A stretch of DNA of 64,000 bases, taken from the NCBI GenBank assembly GCA_900074885.1, contig FJUW01000014.1:502505-566504 (forward strand), written 5' to 3'. This stretch comes from Rhynchosporium graminicola. Its lineage: Eukaryota; Ascomycota; Leotiomycetes; Helotiales; Ploettnerulaceae. Below the pieces are notes generated by a model, which was given only the letters and a program-made list of their open reading frames with translations, did no database searches and was not told where the DNA came from. Positions 10,798 to 24,300 of the stretch are shown one piece after another. Position 1 is the first letter of the stretch, and each line of letters opens with the position of its first letter. Made by a program: the position numbers and the translations under genes.

Positions 10798-11886
10798 TTT
10801 TGCTGACTGTGTGTGAGGGAGGGGAAGAAAGATATGTCTTTGGGGTGTCGATAGTCGTGATTGCTTTTGAGGAATCAACGAAGTTGGAATGAGATGTATT
10901 TGTTCTCATGTATGTAGGAGACTTGGACTGTCGTTGAGTTGTTATGAGTAACTAAGTAACTAGTGTATATCTCTCGGCGTTCTGCTGTGACGTCACTTTT
11001 TCACCATTTGACCTACTAAGCTAGGAAAGGACGGCGACGACGACCAAGCAAGACATATGTGGTTTTACAGAACACAAGGAAACTGCTAGAAGTACCTAAT
11101 GAAAATTATTGCACAGGGTGGGTATGCAAGTCGAAAGCGATTATGTCTGACTTCTGATGAGAACTTTGTAAATAGCATTTCATATGCAGCAGTTTGTCCA
11201 GCTTTTGAGTATCTAGTTAATGGACTATCAATAGGAACTCACAACAATCTCTCCTTTGGTAAACAAACACGTTAGTTGCCCACTTGGGAATTGATACCGA
11301 ATTCTCGTATTACTGGTTAAACCCACGGAGAACAAAATTCTCTCATATCAGCGTCGTTCAGTCATGTATTACCACGCACCATGTTGACTTCCTATACTAT
11401 TCTATCATATTCTTACCACGGCCCTCAATGTTCTATATAACATGATCACCTCTCCCACGTCTCCTCTTCCGTTCCTTGAAATCTTCCCATTCATCTTCAT
11501 TCAAACCCTGCCCTTCAAGTACATAGGAAAGCAAGCTGAAGGCTCCGGCTCAAGAAAGGCTGAATACCAACACCATAAATACAGCGCTGCCTCCTATCAG
11601 GGCCCCAATGCCTCTCTATGCATCCATCTAGGTTGTGTACATCGCATGATTACTTTAACACTTCCATCATCCTCTGTGCAGCCCTCCCTTCTTCCTTCTT
11701 CCACCTCGGACGCGGCACAAATGAATCTTTTATGTACCTAGTCGTCGTGAGATCGTAAGATCGTGCATTCGTTGAATCATGGTACTCTTTTCCTTTCTCT
11801 GCTGGTCTGTCCTCTCCCGCCTTAGCTCTGCAGATGCCATGTATCTTCCAGACAAAACTTCGATTTCTTCAAATGGATATCCTCTC
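10798..11886. other. Upstream DNA of the 122-aa gene and 3' flank of the RhoGEF gene
   Basis: No gene recognised. The first half is the promoter side of the small gene. The remainder is 3' flanking sequence of the exchange-factor gene. Confidence 0.45.
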
Positions 11887-14800
11887 TCATTCCGAATGCC
11901 CTTCATTAAGCACCATCTCCATGACAATCTGATGCCCCATAATCTCCGGATGCGCCATCGCCAATTTCAGCGTCCTTCTCTCGGCCCCACCCGGAAATCC
12001 CTGCGGACTCATATGACTAGTCGCGGCTCCGGCTCCTAGAGGATTGATTCCATAGTCCAAACATCTCACATCTCTCCCCGCAACAACCTGTCTCAGTCTC
12101 CCATTCTCTGCGTTTCGCACCTCGACAAAATCGCTGTCGAAGAGCACGAGATAGGCGCCGTACATGGCGGCTTTCTGCGCCTTGCCTACGAATTCCATAA
12201 TTACGGAGCGAGAGACTTCGCCGTGCTTGTCGACATAGACACCGCATTCTTCGTAGCACAGGAGGAACTCGGCATCCGAGAGGCGGAACATGCCAAGTGG
12301 CTTTTGGCCGTTAAGACGGTTGGCTATGTTGCCTATTGCGGGGTTCTTGGTGTCTGGGATGCTCATGGGGACTTTCTTGTCAAGGGTCATGAGCTCGAAG
12401 CCTTTGAGGGTGGAGATGGCGATGTAGGTGTGGAAGAGGTTGATTGTGAAACATTCGGTTGGGATGTAAAACTCGTCGAACTCGCGGAAGAATTCAGTAT
12501 TTCCGCCAAATTTCTTGCCGAAAAGACGACTTTTCTTCTCGGAAGATTTCTGAAATACGGGTTCGAGCACTTTGAAAGTGGAGTGTAGACCTTCGCGCTT
12601 CTTGTAAAACACAAGTGTACGCTCCTTCATTCGTGCAGTGGCGAAGAAAGAGACATCTCTGGTACCAGAGAGCTTCTGCGGAGCACGGCGTGCGGTATCT
12701 CCATGTGGTGCCGGGAAGTTCGATACTGGTACGATGACATCGAGATGATATGCTATTAGAGCCTTGTCGGCAATGATCAGACAGAGTGAAAACTCCTCTA
12801 GTATGGCGATTTGTGTGACTCGATTCATTTGAATAGACTGGAGATGATTAGCTAGGAGCCTCGACAGTTCTAGGCTTGACTTACTCTTGACCAGCCTCGA
12901 GGATTCGATGCCTCAGAGGTATAGACACCGTAGTCCGTTCCAATAGCTACCATTGACTTGCCAAAGCAATTGAAAGCAGTTGCACAATTGACTTGGGCCC
13001 TGCAAACAGGCCCTGGTCTAGGGGCTGTATACGCTTTCTCCATTTCCCTAATTGCTCTCTCGAGAGGTGTTCCTTTGACAGAAACAACGCTTCTTTGAGA
13101 AACTGTTGATGCAATATCATACGCAAATGCACTATCTGCCATGACACGCATTCGGAATGGTTCGGCATTCTGTTCGAATAGAGATGCTGCATATCGGGTC
13201 TTGGCTTCGAGGATCTTGTCACACCAATCTTGTCGATTCGAAGCAGTTGGCGCATAAAGGGTGTATACTTCGGTCTTCCCAAGATGCTTGACTCTGAATG
13301 GGAACATGGACCTACTCTCACTGTCGTTGGTGGTACTTGGCGCGAGCCTTGTGACCGAGTTCACTGTAGTTATGGATTGATTTGAATTGGTGTGCTCCAA
13401 AACATTGTTCCTCTCCGTACTACTGGTACCAGCTCGGTTCAAGTTCAGTCGTGAATCTGAGCCAGCATTTTTTGTGACAGTAGTGACGGCTCCGAGACCC
13501 TTGACTGAAGACTTGACAACAGGGTCGTCATTGGTACTCTCGAGGACAAGTAATTGCATGGGAATTGGCTACACGGTGTTAGTCAAGCCAGCCAAAGTCA
13601 GAGATATACGATAAGACTTACAAGCTTCGAAACATCGTAAACCTCCTTCTTCCGCCCAGCAGCACTATCAGCTTTCGCAACCGTCTTAGCAAGGACAAGG
13701 TAATGATCAAACAGGATGGCATGAGTATCCAGCCATGCAAACCGATTTGCGCCAGCCCGTTGAAGATCTCCCTGGAAGATGAGTTCACGGCCAAGATGAT
13801 CTAGGTTGAGCTCCACACGCTCCATACCTGGTCGTAGGTAAAGCTTTGATTGCAGCTCGATCATTTCGACCTTCTTGGATTGTTCGTCAACCTTGGCATC
13901 GCATTCGAGAGTCACTGCTTTGATTTCCTCGATAGCGGTCGCCAAAGTAGCTTTCTCTTCTGTTTCTTGGGTCATGTTCTTGAGCACTGTCCCCAGGAGG
14001 AGAGTGTATCTTTGCAAGCGAGTGATGGGCGCTTTCAGGTATGTGTTCCAATCTAGACGGCCAGATAGCTTGTTATCTCGGGCTTGATCCAAAAATTGTC
14101 GGAAAAGTAAATTCTTGTCTGCCTCCCTCCGTACTAGGTATACTGCATACGGAAAACCAGCTGCATACTCCACATACGCGGCTCTGGCCTTGCGGATCCA
14201 TTCTCTGAAAATGTCGCTGAAGCCAATAATCCATGGACCTTGCTCCTTTTGTCTGTACTTCAATTGAGCCAGGAGATAGTTCTCGTTGACTTCCTTGATA
14301 GCCTCGATCTTACCAAAAACTGACAGAACGAATTTCGAAACCTTGTTCTTGGCGATGATAGGCGGCTGCCACGCAGCAAGATCATCTCTGTAAAGTACTC
14401 GGAGAACGTTTATTTGATCCATGTACGTATCTTCTGACATGACGATTTCGTGCAAGTTGTTCTGGCGTTCAATCTCTTTCCTCGATGATCCTTCAATCAT
14501 CTCCTTTGTTAGCTTGAAGAACGTGACCCAGTCTTCGGATTTCCTCGATGGCTCCAGGATGTGTGATTGTAGGTTGATCTTTTTCAGCGTACGCGTGCAA
14601 TGATGCGAGTAGCAGCGACCGTGAATTTCTTGCTCATGAACCTTGGGAGAATAACAGCCGGAGCCAGTCAATTGCCATAGGACACCAGACATCGTTCCCT
14701 GACCAAATTTCACCCACTCCTCTTCCGGCAGAAGAATTCCAGCATCAAACATAGACTTTACGACCCGTTGACTTAGCGTCTCCGCGTCAGCTGTGTTCAT

Positions 14801-17326
14801 GGTTGGTACTTTATGAGTGAACAGAGCAACAAGACCATCTTCGATAGACTTCTGTCTTAGGTCGGACTCGCCTTCTCCGGTTTCCCCACCAGCCATTTCT
14901 CGGATCCACGTGGCAATACCACTGAGCGCCCAAGGTTCTGAACATTTGGCGTATTCCGAAGTCGACAAGCGCGAAGGCATAAATTTCTTTTTACGACCAC
15001 CAGCGGGCAATGCAGGGAGATCCAATGTCATGGAAGATTGGGGAGCAGATCCAACATCGTATCCATCCAAGCCGCTTGGTTGCCGCGTCCCCAGCCTTGC
15101 TGCCTTTTGTCTCGCTTGCCTCTCCTCCGCATCAGTCTTGGACCTGACTGGAGGCTGTGTATGCGGCGTACTACTGTGACTGGACAAAGAGGTAGATCTT
15201 GGTACATATTGACCACCGGGGGTCAGCATATTCGTTGGGGGATATGCGTCTGGGCCAGCAGGAGTATAAAAACTTCTAGCATTTTCCGTACTCGACGAGT
15301 ACGAATGCGAATACTGGTGTGCTTGCCGATATGAGCCGGCCGGTAAGAGTTGGGGGGTTGTATTCTCTGACATTGGCGGTACTGCGGGTAGGGGCCGATT
15401 ATAGGAAGAAGTACCCATACCAGGGTGATAGAACAGCTCTGGCATTTCATCACGGGTTGGGCTTTCGCTCCCGGATCTTCCACTGAGCCGTGAATCGGAA
15501 AGTCGCGAGTGGAGAGAGACCTGCTCGTCGCCTTCATCAAAACTCAATCTATGAGACTGTGATGTTGGCCGCTGCAACCCTCCAGTTCCAGATGTATCAA
15601 CCCTGGCAGCTTCGAATGCTGGGAAAGGATGAATATCTCCAACGCCTGGGATAGAATAATCAGTCATACCCCCGAGTCCAGCTGCAGGAACTCTGGCATT
15701 GGTGTAACTGTTAGCTCTTCCAAGATCTTGGTCGGACGGAAGAGGCCGGCTTTGATCGTCCATTTCGCTGCTGTGTCCCGTGTTGAGATCATCACCATAT
15801 GACATGCGAGCATCATATCCACCTCCAACCAGACCTAAGTCCATATGTTTGTAATCGCTATCACTGCTCTCATCCTGCGATAGATGCTGGTGAGGCTGGG
15901 AGTCGTACAGACCGAATGTCCCAGCGCCACCTCCCAGTCGGTCCATTTCGTCAGCTAGTTGCATTGCTTGCACTCCAGCAGCGCCTTCGAGATCGCTTTC
16001 ATAATCATCCTCTCCAAAATCCTCGTAATTCTGCTCGTAATCCTTCTGCTGGGTAGATGCCATAGATGCTTGTCTAGCAATTGTAGATGCCACAGCTGTA
16101 GTGGCGCTAGAGTTGTATCGCTGCAGATCCTGCAATTCGCTATCAAGGAGATCCCCATTCCTCGCATCCAATCCGTGTGGTCTTCCATGTCTCGAGCCCG
16201 GTGTTCCCAAGGCATCCCCAATATCTGCGAAGAGTTGCTCTTGCGAAACACCATCATCAGGAGTGGCATCTCCTCCCCAATCATCGTCATCGCCCGTCTC
16301 ATCCTCAACTGGTGCGCTTGGCAACGGTTTCAAGGTGGGATGTCTCTGAAGTCCTAGGCCTGCCGCGAACTGTCCACTGTGCGAAAGAACTGGCAGTTGA
16401 GTTCCTGTGGAGTGGCTCGAGGATCGGTGTGTCCGAATCGCAAAGGATTGATCTTCGAATGATCCTTGAGAGGATGACGTCTGCGCCCCTGCATAATTTC
16501 CATACTCGGGAAATTGTGCTGTAGCCTGATTCGAGGAGGAAGGTCTATAATCGTTTGGTGTATAATCCCCACCATTGATTGGATATGGGGCAGAAGGTGG
16601 AGGGTTATAAACCGACTGTCTAGGAGGGAGGGGGACAGAATTCGAAGGAGCATATGTAGGACTAGCCAAAGGCTGCTCGTATATAGGCTGTCGGTCAGGC
16701 CTGCTGGGAACTGGAGGCGGAAACTGCTGCTGGGTTTGGGGTGATGGCCAGTATGTAGGAGTCTCTGGTGACATTGCAGCAGAATTGTATGATGGCGCAT
16801 AGTTATTGTAGCCAGAAACTGTACCTTGGCGCGTTGGCTGAGAGGCCTGAGAAGCCGGGTACAGGGCAGGATTGTAAGGCTGATGAGCTGTCGTCGGGGT
16901 CGGAGCTACAGAGTAGGAAGACTGTGGTCGGTACTGTGTTTGCTGGGCTTGTGACTGTGTTCTTGCAAAGTGCTGTGGATTGTAAGAAGCCTGCGGCGGA
17001 GATTGAGCTTGAGGGAATGGCTGATACTGATGTTGATATCCCGACAGCGCAGGAGTAGTATTTCCAAACGAGCTTCGTCCTGGCGAGTGAGGTATCTGCG
17101 TAGTCGTACTGGCCAAGTATAACTCCTCCTGTGTCCTCACATGCGCTGGTAGTGTTCCTCCCTGATACCTGTTGCCGTTATGATCGAGAAAGGCGGCATC
17201 GTCCCCATTATCAAAACTCGATTGTCTATGTAGGCCAGAAGGGTTCGAATCCTGCCCTGCTGCATTACCATACTGCGCAGGCGGCACATGACCGTAACGT
17301 CGCTGGCCGTTGGATCGGAAAGACAT
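11887..17326 (-). CDS. ROM2: Rho1 guanine nucleotide exchange factor (DEP-DH-PH-CNH)
   Basis: A Rom2/Rgf-type exchange factor that loads GTP on Rho1 at the plasma membrane and so drives cell-wall integrity signalling and glucan synthase. Exons 17326-13622, 13568-12885 and 12837-11887 encode 1779 residues. Roughly 750 N-terminal residues are low-complexity, rich in Gln, Ser, Pro and Tyr, with acidic patches. A DEP-like domain follows at about 820-930 (EDGLVALFTHKVPTMNTADA). The DH domain is at about 955-1140, with the conserved core YLKAPITRLQRYTLLL. A PH domain with a split, Ser-rich insert is at about 1165-1375, and a C-terminal CNH (citron homology) domain lies to about 1750. The DEP-DH-PH-CNH order is diagnostic of Rom2 rather than Tus1, which lacks DEP. 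The start is the first ATG (MSFRSNGQRRYG). Confidence 0.92.
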
Positions 17327-20300
17327 TATCGCGACTGAAAGATTCGGCGCAAATGCACCTCCACGAGCGTACGGATCAGTCCAACCTAGGCGGCCGTTGA
17401 TCGATGGATAGGCCGATATTGACGATGTAGCGCGAGGACCTGCAATCGATGGCTCGTAGCCAAAGCGTCAGGTAATAAACAAAAGAATCTGCATTGGTGG
17501 GCGCAACGCGCAGGCAGTGGGCTCGATCTGAGTGGGGAGTTGAGGAAATTCAGAAAGCCAGCTTCAAGTGTGACCAGCCCATCCGCGCGTCACAGATCCG
17601 CTCTCGAGAGAGCCTCAACAAACTCCTCAAAGTTACTACTAGCAGCCCGTAGTCCTGTATCGCGCGTGAGTTCGAGGCCAGATTGTTTTTCGTGTCGTGG
17701 CAGATTATTTCCGTCGGGCTTCGCTCGATGTTCGCTGATTCGAGGTGGTGTTGCAGCGTAAAGTGGCGAGCGAGGTACAATAAGGCTGCGGCTCAAATGC
17801 GGTACAATACAATTAAATGCAATTAACGTGATATTGATTTGGAGGGAAGAGCACAGCCGACGAACAGTGGTAAGATGATACAATGCAATTGTTCATCAAG
17901 TACAAGGCTTTAAAATTGATACTGCCAGTAAATTGCCCGCATTCGAAGATTGAATATTCGAGGCGTCAGCATCATAGTTCGCTTTCAAGGCTCAGTCAGG
18001 GTGCTTTTTCATCGGCAGGCTTCCTTGGCCGTCTGACTTGCATTACAGGATGGCAGGCAGCACAGCATTTTTCATACAATACCTATAGGTCTATAGGTAT
18101 ATTTCCTCATGGAAGTTTATCCTACAGGTGCAGCCCACCGTGATTTGTTCAAACAAAAGGGCGGTGATGGCACCGATGGAACAATGGGGTACAAAAGGAA
18201 TGCGCATGAGTTCGCAAGCTTCACCAGCTTGATTTGGCCTTTTGTTTACAGATATTTCCGGAGACATAGCGCAGTGTCTTGACCTTCTTGGCCCGGAAGA
18301 ACGAAGGGAGGTATCTATTCGCCATGCTTCTAGAATGCGCCCGGTCAAAGTTTCATCAAGAGATTCGTTACTGCTCTGTCACTCTGGTAATTTGACGGTT
18401 GATTTGAGCTCAAGGGGCCTCTTCCCACCCTCGTTCTACGAATAAGTAAGCAGAATGAACTGCCTAAGATTACTCCTCCCACTTTCTAATTCGTCAAAGC
18501 TCAGCTGTTAACTTCAGCTCCATGATCAAGAACCTCGACGATCCCGATGGAGGGCTTTCCCGATCACATAGCACTTCGCTACTCTAGCACAGCCTTCCTT
18601 ACTGTGTAAACACCAGCGTACGGAGTAAGTGCCAAAGGATGTGGCTAATGTTGCTAGTGCACGTCAATCATCAGCAAAAGCAAGCTCAAAGATGAAACCA
18701 AATATCCCCTGGAGATGAAACACATCATTTACGGGGTGCAAGCTTAGGCCATGCCTCCCTCCCAATCCATAGATTCCAGCCAAGCAACCCAGCCCGGAGC
18801 CAAGTTACCGGACCCGAGTCCGAGGTACATTGAAAGCTGGCCTACACGATGTGTTCGTCGCTGAACCCCATGCCTATCGTTATAATAGGTAGGGCTGAAG
18901 GGTTTCGTGCTTATTGTTGGGGGTCGACTAGACGTGGCGTGATGTGATGTGCTGCGGTATTGGAAATTACTGTCAAGGGTACCTATGTAGCCATTGGAGA
19001 GAATAAATGACTACCTAAGTTAATGATAACTGAGAATGCACTTTCGTTCTTGACTGCCGTAGGAGAATTTCCTCACCCTGGCGCATTTTGCCATTTCCGT
19101 CCTGTGAAATTGGATCGTAGATAGCTTAGAATAACCCAAGGTAGGTACGTGAAGGGCGGCAGCTTTGACTCGCTTACGGAGGGCGCCGGCGATTTCAATC
19201 AAAACAAAAGCCGACCCATAATATTAAACTAGGCCCCGCGCTCTCACTTGTACCTACCTAGTCAGTGAAGGCGAGTGTCTGACGCTCCTCGCCCGTAAGA
19301 GAGAGGTAGATTTCACTCGTAATGTATCGACGCAATTTAAATTACAGGAATATTTTGTACAACAACGAAGTATAGTAAGTGCACTGAGGGGGATCGATCA
19401 CCTAGACATCCCTTGACATCGCAGCCGCTACTTACAGTAAGATGGTAGCCATACCAGTCTTTACGTCTAATTCTATCGTCTTCTAGGTGTTCTCTTAACG
19501 TTGAGAAGAGGTTTTCATATTGTAAATTGCACGTTGTACTTAGAGTCATAAGATGTTGGAAGTGTGGGGGCCCGGGTCCGGGTACCCCCCTGTCCACACG
19601 AACAACACTTGAACGCTGTAATTTACCTCTGTGACATTACATAACGTCTGCCCTTGACACTTTGAAGTTGAAAAGCTACGAAAGCTTAATGATCTTCAGT
19701 GTTCGGCATTTTAAGCTTTCCTTTGCCTTGTCAAGTTTTTTTCGGCTTCGAATGATTCTAAGAGGGAGGACCCGAGCTTTCTGAGACAATTTTCGGCGGG
19801 AACCGAACTTGGCTCAGACAGTGACATCTGCCAGGCGCTTGCTTTCACTGACTATTCATGTCACTCATATAAAGATAAGGTAGGTAGGTATCTTATTGAC
19901 ACCAGGATGTCTTGTCTACCCTCTGCCTTACTTCAATAAGCAGATCTCACAACATAGTTACCGAATTCGAACCCGACAATTCTGAAACATGTGATTATTT
20001 TCAAGTTACTGTATACATAAAGAGGCTATTGAGATAAATCATCGAGAGTGTTATGACCGCGAAATTGGATTGAAATTTCAAGGCCATGCAGCTTCTATTT
20101 GTCCAAGGAAATTTGAAAGCTTGTAATGCTGGTATTTTGTAATCGAGGTCTGGACTTTAGCTAGTCATCCAAAGTGCATCCGAAATGTATCCATGTGACT
20201 TTGACTTGAAACGTCAGGTAAATATCCTGGAGTACCTTCCTATACTTCCGTGACTTCTGATTCGACTTGCGACATCGAATTGATTTTTGCAAAGGTTATT

Positions 20301-21381
20301 TCTGCATTGACTACCACAACGAGCTCCATACCTGCAGGTACGGAAGTGAAGTGGGCATTTATCGATCATTTTAATTATACTTCGTGATATGGCCTCCGTA
20401 AATTGTGATGGAACCTTAATACCCCAGGCGGCGGAAGGGGTCCACAGCTGGGTCCGGGGAGCAGGTGAACACCCAACTGAGACCTTCTCTTGAGCCCGTG
20501 CGGACAAGAGTTTGCCGGAGAAATTCATTGATCGGCCGTTATCTTCAGGCTGGCAGACTGATTCGTGTCAACGGGACGGGACAACTTCCAGGTTTGAACT
20601 TTCCCCTCTCCCCTCATCCCCCAAAAACGCAGCATTCGAAAAGGATATCCGTAAGAAAACGCGGAAGAACTACTTGTGCCAGATGGCACTGAGAATCTCT
20701 TCAAATGACTGAGGCTGGGGATAAGCACAGTATTCAGAGACTGCAAACTAGTGCCCCCTGGTCCGTTGCTAGGTATGACCGTTCAGAATATTATATAATA
20801 TGGTATGGTTACATAATACGGTATAATAACAGGATTTGCTGTATCCTAAATTGATTACTTCAGGCTTGAATATCGTAATTGGCTCCAAATCTGCTTCGAT
20901 AAGACACTAAGATCATACTTAGTATATAGCCAACAATGTATTGAATCTAAGAAGGTTTGTACTATGCAGGGGGGCGGGATGGGGGAATCCGCGAATAACC
21001 CCTTTCCGCGTAGGTCCTAAGATAAGCATCGTGTGGCCTACATCGTATGGAGTATGTAACGCCTGAAAAATGGAAATGGACGGACTAGTTTTATGAATGT
21101 GCCTAATGGAGAATGAGACTTTTTGGTAGGGAGGTTTCGTAATCGCGACTCGATTGCGTGACGGCGAATGCCTTGGAAGTATAATGTAGAATGAGACAAT
21201 TCGTATTTGGACGCCGTTCTAATTAGAGAAAAAGGTCCAAGCCTCCTTAAATTATGGAAGCTGAAATTGAGGAGCCTGCTATCCGGTCGAGCTGTCGCTT
21301 CAAATATGTCCATGTTTCCGCGGCCTTAGCAGTTCGCATATAGTCCTAATTCCAACCACCACATTCTTTTATTTTTTCAAG
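17327..21381. other. Long intergenic stretch of about 4 kb
   Basis: This lies between two divergent genes, so it should hold both promoters. I find no supported gene, tRNA or recognisable transposon. Repeated GGTAGGTA and TACCTA words (for example about 19253 and 19880) and an AT-rich patch at about 20785-20840 stand out. One short open frame near 18751 (MPPSQSIDSSQ) ends at a possible donor but cannot be extended convincingly. Confidence 0.45.
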
Positions 21382-24300
21382 ATGAAGCTCACTCTTTCGC
21401 TTCTCTTGGGTTCATTGACACTTTCCTTTTCTGCATCGGCTGCAAATGACAAATACGAACATAAAGTGACCGTTGAGTACGAAGATTGGGCGCAACAAGT
21501 TCGTTACAGCAGAGCATCTTCCCTCCCATCAAGACCAAGTATGCTAACCCACATGCGAAGGACAATGCAAATCTTGTGTCTGCCATCAAAAGGGCACTCA
21601 CCGATACAGATGCCATACATGAAGCCATAGTTACCACCCGTCACGACTTCTCGTCGCCCGTATTTCGAGGCCTTTCAGCCAGCATTTCAGGTGTGGGTAA
21701 CGATGTAACTGAACGTCACATTATCGACACTCTTCAGGCCCTGGATGTTGTCAAGAGAGTGTCTCCGGTTCAGATGCTAAAAGTACCATCGCGGAAGCTT
21801 GCGCTTCGCAGTGTTCTTGACGAGAGCGGCTTGATGGTGGACTCCCGAGCGGTAGAGGACATCGAGAAGCGAGATGGAGGTGCATTCATTCCAAGCGCGA
21901 TGTCTTCCCATGTCATGTAAGAACGACCATCATTCTCCGGAAGCCTGTGCAAGGTATCAGATGCGATGTCTTGCTTGCGCAGCTGGCAACCAAAGATTGA
22001 GGGGAACTTTCACTGATTTGAACAATCGTCTTCAGGACTGGAGTTGACAAGGTCCACGCAGAAGGTGTCAAAGGCGAAGGGATCAGGATCGCAATACTGG
22101 ACTCTGGCTTCGACTACAAGCAAGCGGTATTTGGTAACGCCATCGGGCCAGGCAACAAGATCATATACGGTCATGACTGGGCCGGCGATGAATCTCCACC
22201 CGCAGATAATCCAAATGCTGCACCTCCGAACGTCGAGGACGATGATCCTTATACCGACTGCGAGACACACGGCACCGAAGTTCTGGGTATTGCTGCTGCA
22301 AACCCTACGAAGTTTGGTATGGTGGGCACGGCTCCTGAGGCATCATACGAGTTGCACAGAGTCTCTTCGTGTGGGCAGACTAGTGCATCGGACGATCTTG
22401 TCATCAAAGCATTGATCGCTGCCCACGTGAGTTTGGACCAATTCTGCCATCACGGCAGAAACTGAAGCTAGCTACCTACCTCATGGTATCTGTGAATGAT
22501 GGTATGACGGGAGATGCTAACAATACTACCAGGAACGCGGAGTAGACATCATTACAACCTCCATTGGAGGCTATTTGGATTATCCCGATGGTGTGTAACC
22601 CAGCCCAATCCTACCTTTCCTTTTCATCTGCCATCATCACATCCATCGAAGCTCGTTCGCAACTTACCTGCCTATCTGCTGTGAAAGATTTGCCCGTGCT
22701 ATGCCGCTTACGTTGGCCTTGGAGGACTCCCTTCGTATGTTTGCTAACTGAACGGTCTGATCCTAGACCCCATGTCGGTCGTTGCGGCTCGCATCATCCA
22801 AAACGGCACCTATGTCCAATTTACAGCAGGTAATAAAGGTCAGGGGTTGTACACCTCCGTAACTCCAGGTTCGGGCATTGAGGCGACCGCAATCGGCTCG
22901 GTCGCGAACACGGAAACTCCTGTCCATACATGGGGTGGAAGCTTCACCACCAAGGGCAAGGTAACGACGTTCCGTATGGTTGCATCAGACTCCATGAATT
23001 ATCCCCCAAAGGCCAAGGTATGGGCTCCAGCATCTCAGGAAACCGACCCTCTCAACAGTGCCTGCACGCCCTACCCAGCCGACCTCCCACTGCCTGATTT
23101 CAACAACACCGTTGTCATCATAAACGTGCCGTTCGATGGCTGCAACAACACAGATGTTCAGTTGGATAACCTTGCGGCAGCTGGCGTGCGGTTCTTCGTC
23201 ATGTACGCCCTGTTCCCAACGGACGCCCTGCAGGGAGAACCTAACTTGATCGGAACTGCTGGCTTCGATGGCATTTCTAACCTGCCTGCTGATGTTGGAA
23301 AAGCGCTATTCGCAGCACATAAGCAAGACAAGGACCTCACCATCTCTTTCGAAAACTTGTCCAACTTCAAGGACGCGACCACCTTCATGACTAACAACAT
23401 AACCGGCGGTCGAATGAATGGGTATAGTGGCTGGGGCCCGACAGCGGACGGTCGGTCATTCCCTACGTTCGCTGCGCCTGGAGGAAACGTCCTTACGATA
23501 GGTCCCAGGAACGTAGGAGGATTCATCGTAGATAGTGGAACGTCATTCGCTGCTCCTTTCGTCGCAGGTGTGGCGGCTCTACTGAAATCTCGCCATCCGG
23601 ATTGGCATGGTCTCACAATTCGCAATGTCCTTTCGACGACGGCCAATCCAATGCCTTATAGCGATGCCAAGACGGGCAGAGCCTTCAACTTTCTGGCACC
23701 GGTTTTCCAGCAGGGTGGAGGCCTTATTGATGCTTACCGTGCCCTACACACGACTACCATAGTTGAGTATGTCGCGAGCTCCTTGGCTTGGAAGATGTGC
23801 GGAGCGAAATGTTAATCATCATGTAGTGCACCTGGTCTATCTTTCAATGACAGCACTCACGACCCGTTCCAGCCTAAGACGCTCTCATTCAAGGTCAGAA
23901 ACATTGGAACAAAGGCTCAAGTTTTCAAGTAAGGGCACCCCATTCCCTTCATACTGTTTAAGTCGTCAAATGCATCATCACCCTGAATTCATGTTTCGGA
24001 TTCTACGCACACCCCTTTGTCAGCCTCAGAGTAAAATTACACAAACAGCTTCGTAAGACTTACTTCATTCTCCCACTAGAGCCTACCACCTCCCCGCCAT
24101 ATCCGGCCATGGCATTAACTCCACAGATGTTAACGACCTAGACCACTACCAACCAGCCGGAACTGACGCATTAATTACGGGCTTCGTTTCCTCCTACGCA
24201 AGTTTGTCGATCACCCCTTCCTCGTTCACCCTCGGCCCAGGTGGTTCGGCCAGCATATCCGTAACAATCAACTCCCTCCCGGCGTCCCTCAACCCCAAGC

